DNA of 64,000 nt, from the NCBI GenBank assembly GCA_014871385.1, contig CM026426.1:28293037-28357036 (forward strand), in the 5' to 3' direction. A program made the position numbers and the translations under genes. Below, piece by piece: positions 44,907 to 56,906 of the stretch. The notes under the pieces are model-generated. The model was not told the DNA's origin. It ran no database searches and saw only the letters and a list, made by a program, of their open reading frames with translations. Source of the stretch: Ceratodon purpureus (Eukaryota > Streptophyta > Bryopsida > Pseudoditrichales > Ditrichaceae). The first letter of the stretch is position 1. Each line of letters opens with the position of its first letter.

Positions 44907-45912
44907 CCAGCTTTTGATCATTGTTGTAGATGATGCAGAGGGCACCAACATTCTGCAAGTAACGATCTGCAAAATGGAAGATGTCGTACACATAATCCTT
45001 CTCACGAGAGTTCCAAGGTGAAATACTAGTGGGGGGATCGGAAATAGAAGGGAAGGGAAGATTTTCGGGGATGTCGACAATGATCAAGTCGACTCCCAAA
45101 TGGTTCTTTTCTTTGCATCGGTCCAGAACTTCATTTTGGCGGCCTGTTCAAAACTTGAGGAAACAAAAAAGCAGAGTTAGACAATATAAAATTAATAGAA
45201 GTGTATGTATCCAAGAAATGTCTAAAGAACGGACCATACCTTGTGAATGAAGTCTTGAATCTTGTTCCATTCTAGGTTGCCACCCTTGTCAGAGAGCTTC
45301 TTATTTTGCCGCAATAACAAATCCAGAGATGAGTTGATGATGGAAACATGTGTGGAAAGCGAAGTTCCAGCGGAAGAGGTGGTTTGAGGAAACTAATTGG
45401 CCTTCCTCTGCTCAATGAGACTTCTGGTGATTTCAGAAGCACTAATCAACGAAGGAGCATTTGCTGTGGTCGAAGATGGCTTGGGGACGTTTGTAGTTGG
45501 AGAAGCATGGGGTGTCTCCTTCCGAGGTGCGGAAGACTCCGCACCCGTTTCTTGTGAGACCTGGGACTTCGAACCCAGAGATCAAAGTCGCCGCCTTCTC
45601 CCTCTCTTTGGAGGAGGTGCAGATGATTGATTGTGCAGGCCTTCGGCCTCATCTGAACCGTCTCCAGAATCCTCGACAATCGCCGATCCACCATCAAGTT
45701 GAGATTTGAGCTCCACTTCTGACTCAATAACGAAACCTCGAATGCAATCGAGATACCAACAACCAGCTTCTAGGTGCTGGGGTTTGTACCTCTTCAACTG
45801 CTGAGGAGCATAGATACACTGATTAGAGCCTTTTTGAATCCACGCAGTGAAGTACTTGGGGAGCTTCTCAAGGGTAATTGCACCTTTTGGAACCAGCTCT
45901 CTATTGAAATAC
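44903..45912 (-). CDS. Methyltransferase-like gene of element E, middle part
   Basis: Continues from 63.29 kb and is cut at 44903 by element A. Exon 45912-45240 begins RYFNRELVPKGAITLEKLPK, then a Ser/Pro/Glu-rich linker; two stops cross it. Exon 45143-44903 reads QNEVLDRCKEKNHLGVDLII, VDIPENLPFP and, after PPTSISPWNSREKDY, VYDIFHFADRYLQNVGALCI. This matches the motif IV segment of N4/N6 methyltransferases (VDLIxxDPPY followed by a helix and strand), with the catalytic D-P-P-Y replaced by D-I-P-E. Joined to 9132 after removal of A, the sequence reads QKLATEILEEAKASDF without a break. It encodes the first half of the domain whose second half lies at 8025-9132. Confidence 0.7.
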
Positions 45913-46012
45913 CTAATCAAGTTCAATTGTCATTGATCAGAATTATACACGTTAAATTGAATGGAAAATGTAACCGGAATGCAAAGGCGCACATAATAAT
46001 TATCATACCGGT

Positions 46013-46632
46013 TGTTAAAGGGTGATTTAGCTTCACCCTTAAAAAGCTAGTCTGCTGTCCAGATCTAAAGAGAAACCCACAAAATTTTTATACCCACCTA
46101 GCTAGTTCTACTTAACACCATTCTGCTCCTTTACTGCACTAGATTTCTAATCCTCCTGCCCCTTTCTACTGCTCCATCAATGCAAGAACCCACAATGCAA
46201 ATCTACCTAAAAGCCATAGCATTCAATGTACACAAACTCCAATGATCCAAGGATCGCTTTTCTCATCATTACTCTCCTTCATGTACAATCAGATCTGCTC
46301 CTAACAGTCCTGCTTCTCAGTCAATCACTAATCCTCTATTCTAACTACCATCCTAACCTCCATAGCTGCAAATCTGCAAGGAGAGAGAGAGAGAGAGAGT
46401 GCGAGCCGCCACGGCCTCACTCCTCACTACCCCCCCCCCCCAAACCCTAGCCGCCACCGTCAATCTGTCCGTTTTTCATCCAAGTCGATTTTTCATCCGA
46501 TTGTCAAAACTTCATCCAAAATGCAGTAACTAAGAAATCCGCAGTAACTAACTGTTTTAATGCTCCTGGCAGTTTATTGTTCCTGCTCCTGTTTTACTGC
46601 TCCTAGGTAAAAGGCAAAAAATCCCTTTAACA
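46013..46632 (-). repeat. Gypsy 3' LTR
   Basis: 620 bp, TG...CA ends, CCGGT outside. Contains a (GA)n run near 46381-46400, a C-run and a telobox AAACCCTAG at 46441. The polypurine tract is immediately inside on the minus strand (AAAAGGGGAATAA, about 46633-46645). Confidence 0.95.
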
Positions 46633-46769
46633 TTATTCCCCTTTTAGTCTGCATCTGCCCTTAGATGCTCCGGCTTCTAGTTTTATGTAGTTAGCCAAAA
46701 ATAAAAAAGGGAAATAAAAATTAAAAAGAGTGTACTATTGGTCCTACCAGTATACCCCGTAATCCTACT

Positions 46770-49700
46770 TTAGCCACTAGTCGATGCAGTCTCTATGGTC
46801 GTCACCTTTGGCGATCTTGGTGTCGTAGCTACTCCTGGTCTGGTCCGTGTGGCTACTGGTCCGGAGACTACTGGTGCTGGTCCAAGTCCTGGTGTTACCT
46901 GTTCCCGGGTAACTGGCAGCACTAGTCCCCCCTGGTTCTCCGGACAGACCGGAGCATAGTCAACTGACTGTAGTGGCATAGATGCCACCACTTCCGGCCC
47001 AGTTGAAATCTGCTCCCCTGTCTCCTCCGGTACCTCCTGCTCGTCGTCAGACCAGTATATAAAAGCAAGAAAGGCTTCGGAAAAACGAACCAAATATTTG
47101 TTGAGGCGAAGCTGGTCTTCTGCATAGGCCTTTAACTCCTCGCAGACCTGCTTTTTGATTGTCGCCAAGAGATGTCTAGCAAGTCCCTTACTGGATGGAG
47201 TAGCAATGGTCCCGGTCACCTCCAATTGTCGTCGTAGCTGCTAGTTTTCTTGGGCTAGGCGGTCGTAATCTCTAAGCCGAGCATTCATCTCCAGCTCCTT
47301 CTCCAATCGTTGCCTTCGCCTGCCTTCAAGTTCTCCTCCTTCTGATGCCCATCTGGCCTTCTCCTTGCTCTGTTCTTCGGTGAAGACCGAGAGCTTCTTT
47401 CTGGTTTCCGCCCAGGTTGCTTTCAGCTCCGTTAACTCCCAACTAGCAGCCTGAAGCTAAACTGCCTGCTGATTGACCTGTTCCTCCAGTGCCTTGTTCC
47501 TAGTAATTAGCTCCTGGTAGGTTGGCGTCCTGCTGTCCCTCCTAGACTGTAAGTCCTGGTGTCCTCCCCGTAAGAAAACACGGGGGCTCAAGTGTCCGCC
47601 CAAGTTAGTCCAAACATCGTGATATACCTCGGGTCCATGTCAAATCTGCTCTTCGGAACAGCAGATATCCTGGTCCCCTCAATCCCCAAGGCCTGCTGGA
47701 TAGTCCAAGCAGTGACCTCCACCGGTATCCCTCTCACTGTTGCCATGATTCGCGTACTGCTCTCAATCTTCTCCCCCTTGACATACTGGAATCCTTCAAC
47801 AAAATCCGAGAGTCCGAGACCAACTCCACTCGCGGTTTCGGCCAGGTGTATTCGTAGAAGGAACCTAGGCTTACCTTCTCTGCCCACACATCGTCCTTCA
47901 AATCTCTCCACGCCTTCCAGTACTCCAAAGGGAGAAAGGTAAGCTTTATCCTCCTCCTCTTGTTTCGGGTGACGGTGACCTGCTTAGGGGCTCTGGCCTG
48001 TACCTGCGTTTGCTTCCTTTTGGCCCTTGTCCATGCCTTCTGCAACTCTATCCTTACTGCTGGTTCTTACACCTGGTCCCCTTCTGAAACTCCTTGTGTC
48101 TGCTGCGGTGGTGCTCCCTCCCCTTCCTGCAGCTGTGTTTTCTCCATCTGCCCTGTTGTTGATGGTCTCGTTATGTATTCGTGTAGTGTTCCCTTCTCTC
48201 CTCTTCTCCTCTGCTGTTCTGATTGTCTGGTCCTTGCTTTGACAGCGCCTTCGTTTCTTCTCCTTTCACTTGGTCTTCGCCTATTATCTATTCTATCTCT
48301 GGTTGTTTCGTCTCTGCCCCAGTCCCTAAAAGTGAGCAGAGGTTCTGGAACTTCCAGCCCACTCCCAATCTCCTCTATCTTTGCCTTCCTTGTTGTTACT
48401 TCTCTATCTACAATTCTGGTGTCTCTACCCTGTTCTATCCTATTCTGACCCGAATAACACCCCTCCTGATCTCCTTCATATCCAAGTTAAAAGACTTTCC
48501 CAAAGTTTTCAGTTGTTGATTTTACCTGACCAGGTTGTTGCTGCTGTTGTCCCTGCTTATGGCTCGGTTCTCCGTCTTCTTCGCTTGTTTGTGACGCTCT
48601 TCTCCCGGGATGGTGAGGGCTCCCACTCCTTCTTCCAATTGCCTTCCCTGTGTTTCTCTTGCTGCCGCAACCAGCCTCCTGATTGCTACTCCGCTTCTCT
48701 GAGTTACCTCCTGGTTGTCTGTCTCCTTCTAGAGTTTCGCCTTCTTGGTGATCTTCCCTCCTTCGGTGGAGCTGCTGCCTCTGCTCCTTATCTAGTCGTC
48801 GCCAGTGTTCGTCTTGTAGCCACCGTCTATGATCTTCCTCTACCCGATGTCGCTGCTGCTCCTCAAATCGCCGGCGCTCTTCTATGTGCCTCTTGTCCTT
48901 GGTCCGCTGCTGCTCTCCAGCTCGCCGTTGCTCCTCTACAGTTTGCTGGTCTTCAGGCCGCCTCCATTCTTCAAGCCGCTGCTGCTCCTCGACTCTTTGT
49001 TGCTGGGCCAGTTGCCACTATCCCTCAGGTTGATGACGCTCTTCTTCACCTGGTTGCTGCCGGGTGAGTTGCTGCTGCCCCCTGAGTCGGTGTCTCTCCT
49101 CAAACCCTTGCTTCTCTTAACTAGGTTGCTGTTAGATGAGCTGCTGCTGCTTCTCAAGTCGATGCCGCTCCTCAAGCCGCCCCTGTTCTTCTTGTCCTTG
49201 CGGATGCCAAATGAGCTGCTACTGCTCCTTGGGTCGGTGCCGCTCCTTACGCCGCTGTCGCTCCTTCTCTGGCTCTGCTTGCTGCTGCTCTTGGAGTAGC
49301 CGTCTTCGTTCCTCCTCCTGCTGCTGCAGTCTCTGCCACTCCTCCTCGAGCTCCTGCAGTTGTCGCCGTTCCTCTTGGAGTCGCTGCTGCCCTCCTTCTT
49401 GCTGAAGCCGTTGCTCCTTTTGGAGCAGTCGCCGCCGCCCTTCTTCCAATTGCCGAGACTCCACTCCCTCGCCCTTATGTCCTCTTCCCCCCCTTCTTCA
49501 CTGCTCACTCTATTTCCTCGGCTGCTGCAAAGAATGAGGTTTGAGTTCTCCTTTCGGTGGTGTAGGCAAACCCTGGCTGTCCATTCTAAGTCGCCATTTC
49601 TCTTCCCTAGACTATTGTCTTCATCCATCCTTCTGCCCTCTTGAGCCTGGATGGATGAAATCTGCAGGATGGATAAATCCAGTCCCTCCTCCAACTTAAT

Positions 49701-49858
49701 GGGCTGCAGCCTTGACTGTCCAATCACCTTGACTTCTTCCCCCATTATGACTTCTAAAATCCCACACCCTATTATCTCCAATCCTTCCTTTTCTTTTTCT
49801 CTTTTCTCTTTACTTTTTTCTTTTTCTTGATTTTTCTCCTTTCCATTATATTTTTCAC
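46770..49858 (-). other. Gypsy extra 3' ORF region (fossil)
   Basis: About 3 kb between integrase and 3' LTR. A Gln/Glu/Arg-rich coiled-coil stretch (49219-49464, RRQLQELEEEWQRLQQQ) overlaps a Ser/Arg/Gly-rich frame. A globular part at 47588-48045 has YWKAWRDLKDDVWAEKV and GIPVEVTAWTIQQALGIEGT. A coiled-coil tail ends at about 46770 (QLRLNKYLVRFSEAFLAFIY). The arrangement resembles the additional ORF of some large plant gypsy elements; no envelope-like signal peptide or membrane anchor is seen. The globular/coiled-coil layout is shared with the ORF at 56907-58532. Confidence 0.55.
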
Positions 49859-51130
49859 TCACCTCCTCCATGTTTCCTTCCTTTGACTGCTGCCCTTCTT
49901 CTTGCTCATTTTCATTTTTCTTTTGATTTTTAGTTTTCTCTCACTGTTTTCTTTACCCCTCAGCTGGTTTACTGCTTCACTGCCACCTTTTTCACAGCTT
50001 TTTTCACCCTCTAACCCTGTATTTTCTAACCTTGATTGGACACTATCCCCCTTTTGTTCGTTGACCAGTCCTCTGGTCAAATGTCCTGGTGTCCTGGTTT
50101 CCACTACTTCCTTCTCATAAAATCTATATGGTTTTAATTTATTAATGTTAACCAAAACTGGATCTGGTTCGAAATTTTTTACTTGGACCAACAGAGCTGT
50201 ATTGTTGGGGAGTCTGTACTGGACCCTATAAGGTCCAAACCACCGACTTTTGAATTTCCCCACATGTTCCTTGTCGCCCTTGGGATACCAGAGCACATAA
50301 TCGCCCACTTGAAAATCTTTTCGCTTGTTGTGTTGCTGGCTCCAAAGTGCCCTGTTCCACTCCTTGGGTCCTACTGCTTCCTGGGCCTCTACTCTTGAAG
50401 TGTCCATCTGCTGCAGGTCTACAATCCTGGCTGCCAACACCCTTGTTGGTGTATAATCAATTTCGCTGTTGGTCTTCCTGGTCGGTACTATGTACTCTGT
50501 TGGCATTAACGGATGTAAGCCATAGACTAGTTGAAATGGTGTGTGACCTGTAGTAACCTTGTAGGCAGTCCTGTAGGAGAGCAGTACAGTATGAAGATGC
50601 TCATCTCAATTTGTTCTCCTATCATTGACCAGCTTGCTCAGTAGGTGACCAATCACCTTGTTTGTTGATTCTGCCTGGCCATTACCCTGGAGGTAATAGG
50701 TTGTTGATGTACGATGCTGGAGCAAAAAATGCTCCACCAGGTGTTCTATAGCTTCATTAACAAAATGAGAACCCTGGTCGCTTACAAGTGTCAAAGGACA
50801 CCCGTATCTTGAAAGGATCTGCTCATACAAAAACTTAGCAGTAACTGCTGCTGAATTGGTTTTCAACGCCCTTGCCTCCACCCACTTGGTAGCACAATCT
50901 GTAGCCACCAGTATGTATCTGTTCCCTGTTCTGGATGCTGTTGGTTTAATGGGCCCAATAAAGTCCAATCCCTATTCCATAAATGGTTCTGCTGGCATAC
51001 TGGCCACTAAGGTAGCTAAACCAGTAATCGCAATGCTTCCCACTCTCTGGCATCTGTCACACGCCTTGCAGTAATCTGAAACATCCCGATGTATCGCTGG
51101 CCACCAGTACCCGGCGTCCAGTATCTTCTT
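49859..51130 (-). other. Gypsy integrase region (fossil)
   Basis: Minus strand. The HHCC zinc region (YWWPAIHRDVSDYCKACDRC) is followed by the DDE core (MDFIGPIKP; LVSDQGSHFVNE; QGNGQAESTNKVIGHLLSKL) and a GPY/F-like C-terminal region (FGPYRVQYRLPNNTALLVQV). A highly charged Lys/Glu tail follows. Confidence 0.93.
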
Positions 51131-51858
51131 GGGGGGAAGCACAATAAAGTGGACCACCAAGTGCAATATGTGATCACTAGGAAGTGAATATGAAGTGTGC
51201 TGTTTTTTACAGCTCAAAGCTGATTTTGAGCATTTTGGTGTAGTTTTTGAGCATTTTAGTCACTTTTTAAGGTGTCATAAGGTATCTTACACATCTCCAT
51301 GAAAAAAACATCTTCAATTGAAACTAAATTTGACCACTAGTTCTAAATCATGAAAATGAACTTTTCCAAAATCTTAATTTCTTCATTTAGGGCCCTCTAC
51401 TATCTTTGGAGGATGTTTTTTCTAATTTAAAAAACAATGTTTCGTGAAAAAAACCTCACAGAAAGTTTCTTGAGAAACAGTGTTTTAAAAACGTCCGTGC
51501 GGTACTTCTCGCCAATCTAGGATTGCAAACACGGCCACCCGGATCATTTCTACAAGCGTATTGTACAAACGAAGGGCCCCGTAAAGTGATTTCTGTCAAA
51601 ACTACAATGTAATACGGTCACTTTTCCAAATGACTGCATTCGCTTTGTTCAACTTTGTCGTGTTCATAGAGGTGTCTCAACTCAACAACTACGAACGCAA
51701 ATTTCGGAAGGTGTAGTACATCGAGTCTGCTTTCCGTATTCTAAACTTAATTTCCCATCAAGAAGTTTTAGATGCCACTTTCTCGCGTGTTTACACAACA
51801 GGCTGAAATTGACAATGAGCTAAGCACTTTTGTGGTCCACTTTATTGAGCTTCCCCCC
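51131..51858. mobile_element. Short non-autonomous TIR element, copy 1
   Basis: 728 bp with inverted ends GGGGGGAAGCACAATAAAGT / GGGGGGAAGCTCAATAAAGT continuing GGACCACCAA-GTG / GGACCACAAAAGTG, about 33 bp in all. It sits in the gypsy integrase region, splitting codons of the zinc-binding domain. A target duplication cannot be recognised (one or two T at most). No ORF of note inside. A second copy begins at 63375. Confidence 0.85.
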
Positions 51859-51991
51859 TCCTGGTGGTGATATCTTGCGAAAAATGACCACCTGCTACTC
51901 CATTTTGCATCTCCTTTATCAACACCTGAGCCTACAATGGGTCGAGTACCCTCCTGACCACCAGATCATGTCCTCGCTTGTGCAGAATTCC

Positions 51992-52732
51992 CTAGACCAG
52001 TGTATAGGGCAGTGACTTCAGAATCAGCTTTCTCTGCTCCTTTTTCGACAAGTCCTGTCGTACAACACCAGATTTCAGGTAAGAACATACATCCTCTAAC
52101 CATTCTGGTTTAACATAAAACAAACTTGCATCCTTGGTCTGGTCTTCAACACCAGTTGCTGGTTCTCCATTGGGCAGTCTTGACATCGCATCTGCCACAC
52201 CATGATTTTTTCCTGGCTTATACACCACTGTAAAATCGTATTCTTGAAACAGCAGTAGCCACCGTGCTATCCTTCCTGACACCTGCGGCTTATTGACCAA
52301 ATACACTAGTGCCATACGGTCAACATAGAAAACAAATTTATTGCCCAGCAGATAATGCCTATACTTGTTCAGAGCATAAACCTTTGCCAAGGCCTCCCTT
52401 TCAGCAGTACTGTAGTTCCTCTTAGCAGAATTCAGCAGTCTACTGGCATAAGAAATGGGCTGGTCACACTTCCCTGTTGGAATCTGGGCCAGCATTACTC
52501 CTACTGCTATATTCAAAGCAGCTGTATGCACATGGAACTCCAGGTCCCATCTAGGTGCAATTAAAATTGGCCCATTCTGATACTGCTCCTTGATCTTCTT
52601 CCACGCTTGTTCACACTGCTCGGTCCAGATGAACTCCTTGGTCTTCCTCATAATTGGCTCCGTGATATGGGCATACGACTTAATGTAGCACCTGTTAAAC
52701 TGGGCAAAACCGTTAAAAAACCTGAACATCAC
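51992..52732 (-). other. Gypsy RNase H region (fossil)
   Basis: Minus strand. HTAALNIAVGVMLAQ, PISYASRLLNSAKRNYSTAE, EREALAKVYALNKYRHYLLG, FVFYVDRMALVYLVN and VADAMSRLP match the gypsy RNase H segment. Confidence 0.93.
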
Positions 52733-53615
52733 CTGGCTTTTCGGGTCTAGGCATATTTTCCACTACTTCAATTTTCTTAGGATCACGAAATTTCCCTTCC
52801 TTAGACACTATGTGGCCCAGTATAATACAAGAGAAGACCAGTAATAAGCATTTTTGAGGGTTTAAACTTATACCATACTCACGGCATTTTTCGAAACATT
52901 TTCTCAACTACACCAGGTGACTTACAATGTCACTGTACACACTGAAATCATCTAAAAACAATTTCATAAAATCACCAATGAAATCACGAAAGGCTTTGCT
53001 TACTGCCCTCTGGTATGTGGGGGGTGCGCTTTTCAGCCCAAAGGGCATGACTATCCACACAAATGCTCCCCAGTCCGTTACAAACGCAGTCTTGTGCCGG
53101 TCCTCTGGTGCTATCTGAGTCTGGTGGTACCCAGAGTACCCATCCAGAAACGAATACATCTCATGTCCTGCCAGAGAATCCAACACCTCCTCAATAAATG
53201 GCAATGGATACGGGTCCTTTTTAGTGGCAGCATTCAATTTACGAAAGTCAACACAAATTCTCAACTTCCCATTCTTCTTAGGAACAATAACAATAGGGGA
53301 TAACCAAGTAGCATCCTCTACAGGTGTAATGAATCCGACCTGAAGCAGTTTATCCAAGTCCAGCTTCACAATACTGGCATAATTTGGATTCATGCGATAT
53401 CAGGCCTGATGGGATGGTGGGACATCCTTCTCCAACTCAATCCTGTACTGTGCAATTGAGGGTGGGATACCCTTCAGGTCCTTATAGGTCCAGGCAAATA
53501 CATCCTTGAACTCCTTGAAAAGAGCCTCTGCTTCCATGGCCTGTTCTGGACTAATGGCTGCATTAATCTTCAGATACTGGGGCTCCTCCTCTGTTCCCAA
53601 GTTAATTTTTCTCAA
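52713..53615 (-). other. Gypsy reverse transcriptase region (fossil)
   Basis: Minus strand. WLSPIVIVPKKNGKLRICVD, YPLPFIEEVLDSLAG, FLDGYSGYHQ, TAFVTDWGAFVW, MPFGLKSAPPTYQR and the FLDDFSVYS box (F/YxDD) followed by GISLNPQKC and ILGHIVSKEG are the standard gypsy RT motifs in order. Confidence 0.95.
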
Positions 53616-53955
53616 CTGCTCCGACTCTGGTAAGGTCTAGGATGCAATCGTCAGTTTCTTCACTTTCTCTCGTGCTGGTGTCTCATCCACCTCGATGTCA
53701 CCCTCCTCAAAGTTGTAAAAATGGTCTGGGTAGGCCCCCCTCTGATCCCCCCTCTTGTCCCTGGATCTGGTCCTTGTTCTTTGCTTGGCTCTTGATGTCG
53801 TCCTGGTCTTGGTTGTGGTCCTGGTTCCTATTCTGCTCCATTCGCGGCAGTGTGACTATTCAAACTGCCAGAACATTTCTATTCCATTGGCAGTGAACTA
53901 TTCTATTCCAGTGTGTACTGGTGACTTGCATATGGATATTGGTTTTGGATCCTTG

Positions 53956-54462
53956 TTAGTTACAATGTCTTAAACTTAAATAATCCTGCTCACTAGCTAA
54001 CCACAAGGCTTCCTCCTCATCTGTCAGTCCTTCAATAAAATTATAGCAGACTAGGACTTCAGGTAACTTAGGCCTGGGCCCCTTCCTCTGACTGACTGAA
54101 ATTGTTTTTACAGTACCATTACCTGTGATGGTAACCTGGTTGTTACCCCATTCGTGATTTACCTTAGCATCAATCAACCATGGTCTGCCTTGCAGCATAC
54201 TATAGGCTTCATTAACCTCTTTATTTTTAATAACAGCCAAGGTAATAAGGTAAGGAATACCATGGATGTGAATTTTCACATTACAAATCATCCCCACCGG
54301 GTCAACCACTGTCTGGTCCGCCATTCTTAGTCTGAAAGGAGCAGGTTGTGGGTCCTTGAGGCCCAGTCTTTTACGCTCCTCCTCGGTTATCAGGTTCACA
54401 CCTGATCCTCCATCCAGTAGGACATTCTCCAGAGTCCCATTGCCTATCTGCATAGTTAACAC
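53956..54462 (-). other. Gypsy aspartic protease region (fossil)
   Basis: Minus-strand frame with VLLDGGSGVNLITEEE, corresponding to the D-S/T-G active-site region of retropepsins, and later ILGRPW-like AYSMLQGRPWLIDA, typical of gypsy proteases. Confidence 0.8.
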
Positions 54463-54840
54463 CGGCAGTTCTATGTCAAGATCAATAGCTAGACTTCCTA
54501 TTAAATCAGTCTTACCTGGTTGACTGGTTGTTGGCTTCTTGCTTGATGCTGGCTCTGGTTTAGTGGCCTAGTCTGCTACCATTTCTGGGAATAGGTGGGC
54601 CTTCACAAATTCTTTCAAATTAGGGGCCATCTTCAATAGATGTCCTGATGAGATTGTGATGGGACTGTCCAGTATTTTTCTTCCAACTACAGTTGTATTA
54701 TGCTGCTCCTGGTTGTTCTCTGTACTGGTCTCCCCTTCTGCGCCCAATTCCTGCTCTATGGTCATCAAGGTGTAAGCTAGTGTATCCGAGTCAAGGAATC
54801 CTGCCCACTCATTATCCGGTACTTCACCATCTCCTTCCTT

Positions 54841-56365
54841 CTATGCTGTTTTTAAAGTCGCCTTGAGTCTCCCTGCTTCTGCCTTCTTCTGCTCCTCCTG
54901 AAGCTGAATTTCCTTCAAGGTTTCCAGCATAGACTTCCTGATTTTTTCTTCCTCCTGCCAGTCCTCCTTCATTCTCGCCTTTCTTGGTTCAGGTTTCCTT
55001 GATTCATCCTGGATAGGTAACACTCCTGCCTTCAGCCTCTGGGCTCTGGTCATGGTAGCTACCCCCACTGACTCTTCAGGTTCCTCTATGAGCTCAATCT
55101 CCACATTGCTTACATGGTGATCCTGTTTCTTGTTGGTCTTCTCCTGGTCGGCCAAAAATTGATCCCATTGTACCTTCTTGTGGCAGTTCTAGCTTTTGTG
55201 GTCTGCTCCTCCACACAAGAAGCAACATGGTGGTTGATCACCATAACTCCTCTATTGACTACTGCCTGCCCTGGGGTTCGCTGGTCGCTGGTATCCTTGG
55301 TTGTAATTGTAAGTTCCTGTAGGTTTAGAAGCAGATACTTCATTGACACAAACACGTTCTTCTCCTTCCTTCTTTGCACCTGACCCCCTCTGGTTGGCTG
55401 GGTTGTACCAACAGTTGGCATCGTCATGGCCCAGTTTCTTACAGATACCAAAAGCCTTCCAGGGAACCTCCTGGTCTGGTTCTTTTCTGGTCACTATGGT
55501 TGCCTTACTGCTGGTCTCCACTTTCTTCACCTCAATTTTAGTGGGTTTACCACTAGAGTCAGTGCAATTCTCATCGCATCTCAAGGCTGCATCTACCAAC
55601 TCTCTCAAACTCCTGACTGGTGCCACACTGGTAGTAATCTTGATATACTCCAGCAGTCCTCCTCGAAAATTAGTGATTCTGAACCCTTCTCCTGGATCAG
55701 ATTGTAGACATTTAATAAATGTAATAAACCGATTATAATAATCTTGTACCTTCTCTCTGTCCCCCTATTTGAAGGACTTCAATTCCCTGTATACTGCCTC
55801 ATCAGTAGTCTGGTCTCTGTACCTCCTTCTGAAAGCAACTTTAACATCCTCCCATGAGCAGTAGACATGGTTCTCCAGGAAATTCTCATACCATGCACCT
55901 ACTTTGTCCAACAAAGTGGTACCCATCAGGTTGATTATCACCTGCTCATCTGTTTCTCCGTTGTGCCATAGGGTCCTCTCAAATTGGCGTATATGAGCAT
56001 CTAGATTCGTCCCCTCTTTGTACTTGGAGTATGTCAGCGGTTTCCTCTGTGCCACAAGCACTGGTCCTGTCACTAGAGGTACTCTAAGTCTAGGAGCTCG
56101 TGGGTAGGCTCGTGGACCATGCCTCACTAGATAACTGCTATCCACTGTATCCCCTGGTACTCCTATTCCTGCAGATGGCCTAGTATCATACAACATCCCT
56201 CTCATTATCTTCGCTGGTCTTCTCTATCATGTTCCTGTATTAGGAACTCCTGCTCCGGCTTTCGCTCCTCTACTAGGCGAGTATGCAGTTCTGTTGACTT
56301 CTGGTCTGTAGTCATTATGTGGAAAGTTATTTCCACGATTGGCACGCTGGAAGACTAATTCCGGT
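54841..56365 (-). other. Gypsy gag: capsid-like region and zinc knuckle (fossil)
   Basis: Minus strand. LDAHIRQFERTLWHNGETDE, GAWYENFLENH and FRRRYRDQTTDEAVYRELKS are typical of the retrotransposon Gag capsid domain. A CX2CX4HX4C zinc knuckle (CFLCGGADHKS region) is visible near 55185-55235. Downstream lies an acidic linker with a Lys/Glu coiled coil. Confidence 0.8.
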
Positions 56366-56697
56366 TGAAAAAAATGATAAAAATTAATAATTATGTGTTA
56401 GGAACACGGAAGTACTACGTAGATAGATGTAACAACCGGTTAAGACGGTTGGCTGAAGAAATAAGAGAATCGGAAGGCCAGTCGGGTGAGATCCGGTCGT
56501 ACAAAGTCGGATGAGATAAAGCACCGTCTATGTGACGGAACCCTCACCCAGCGGACTCAAGGTAGCAGCCGGAGGGTACGATTCACGCGGGAAAGGTGGC
56601 TGCAACCATTAAAGCGCCGCCGGCCGCGACCGTCCAATGATGAAAGGCTACGACCATCCGTCATGATGAGCTACGAACGGGTTGGAGTGAGTGCAAG

Positions 56698-56704
56698 TAT
56701 AAAA
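56698..56704 (+). promoter_or_regulatory. TATA box of inserted gene
   Basis: TATAAAA in AGTATAAAAGGAGGAAGAG, about 200 bp before the ATG at 56907, with a plausible start of transcription near 56730. Confidence 0.6.
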
Positions 56705-56906
56705 GGAGGAAGAGCAACCGTGTTCCTCCTTTCTTTTGTCGTTTTGTGGAGCGCTGGACCCTTGTGTTCCTCGGCGGAGTTTGCAGTTAGGGTTATGACG
56801 GTAGGAGAGAGACGGTGAGACGGATGTGTTTCCGTTAGTCAAGGGATTGTGGTGAGAATCGTGCGTGCAGGTGTTACCGGAGTGACAGTGAGGAGGATTT
56901 AGCAGG

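Noticed and set aside
47960-49644. Plus-strand Leu/Cys/Ser-rich frames in the gypsy 3' region as membrane proteins
   Set aside because: They are antisense shadows of the Gln/Glu/Arg-rich coiled-coil frames on the minus strand; the CTG/CTC repeats create leucine and serine runs.
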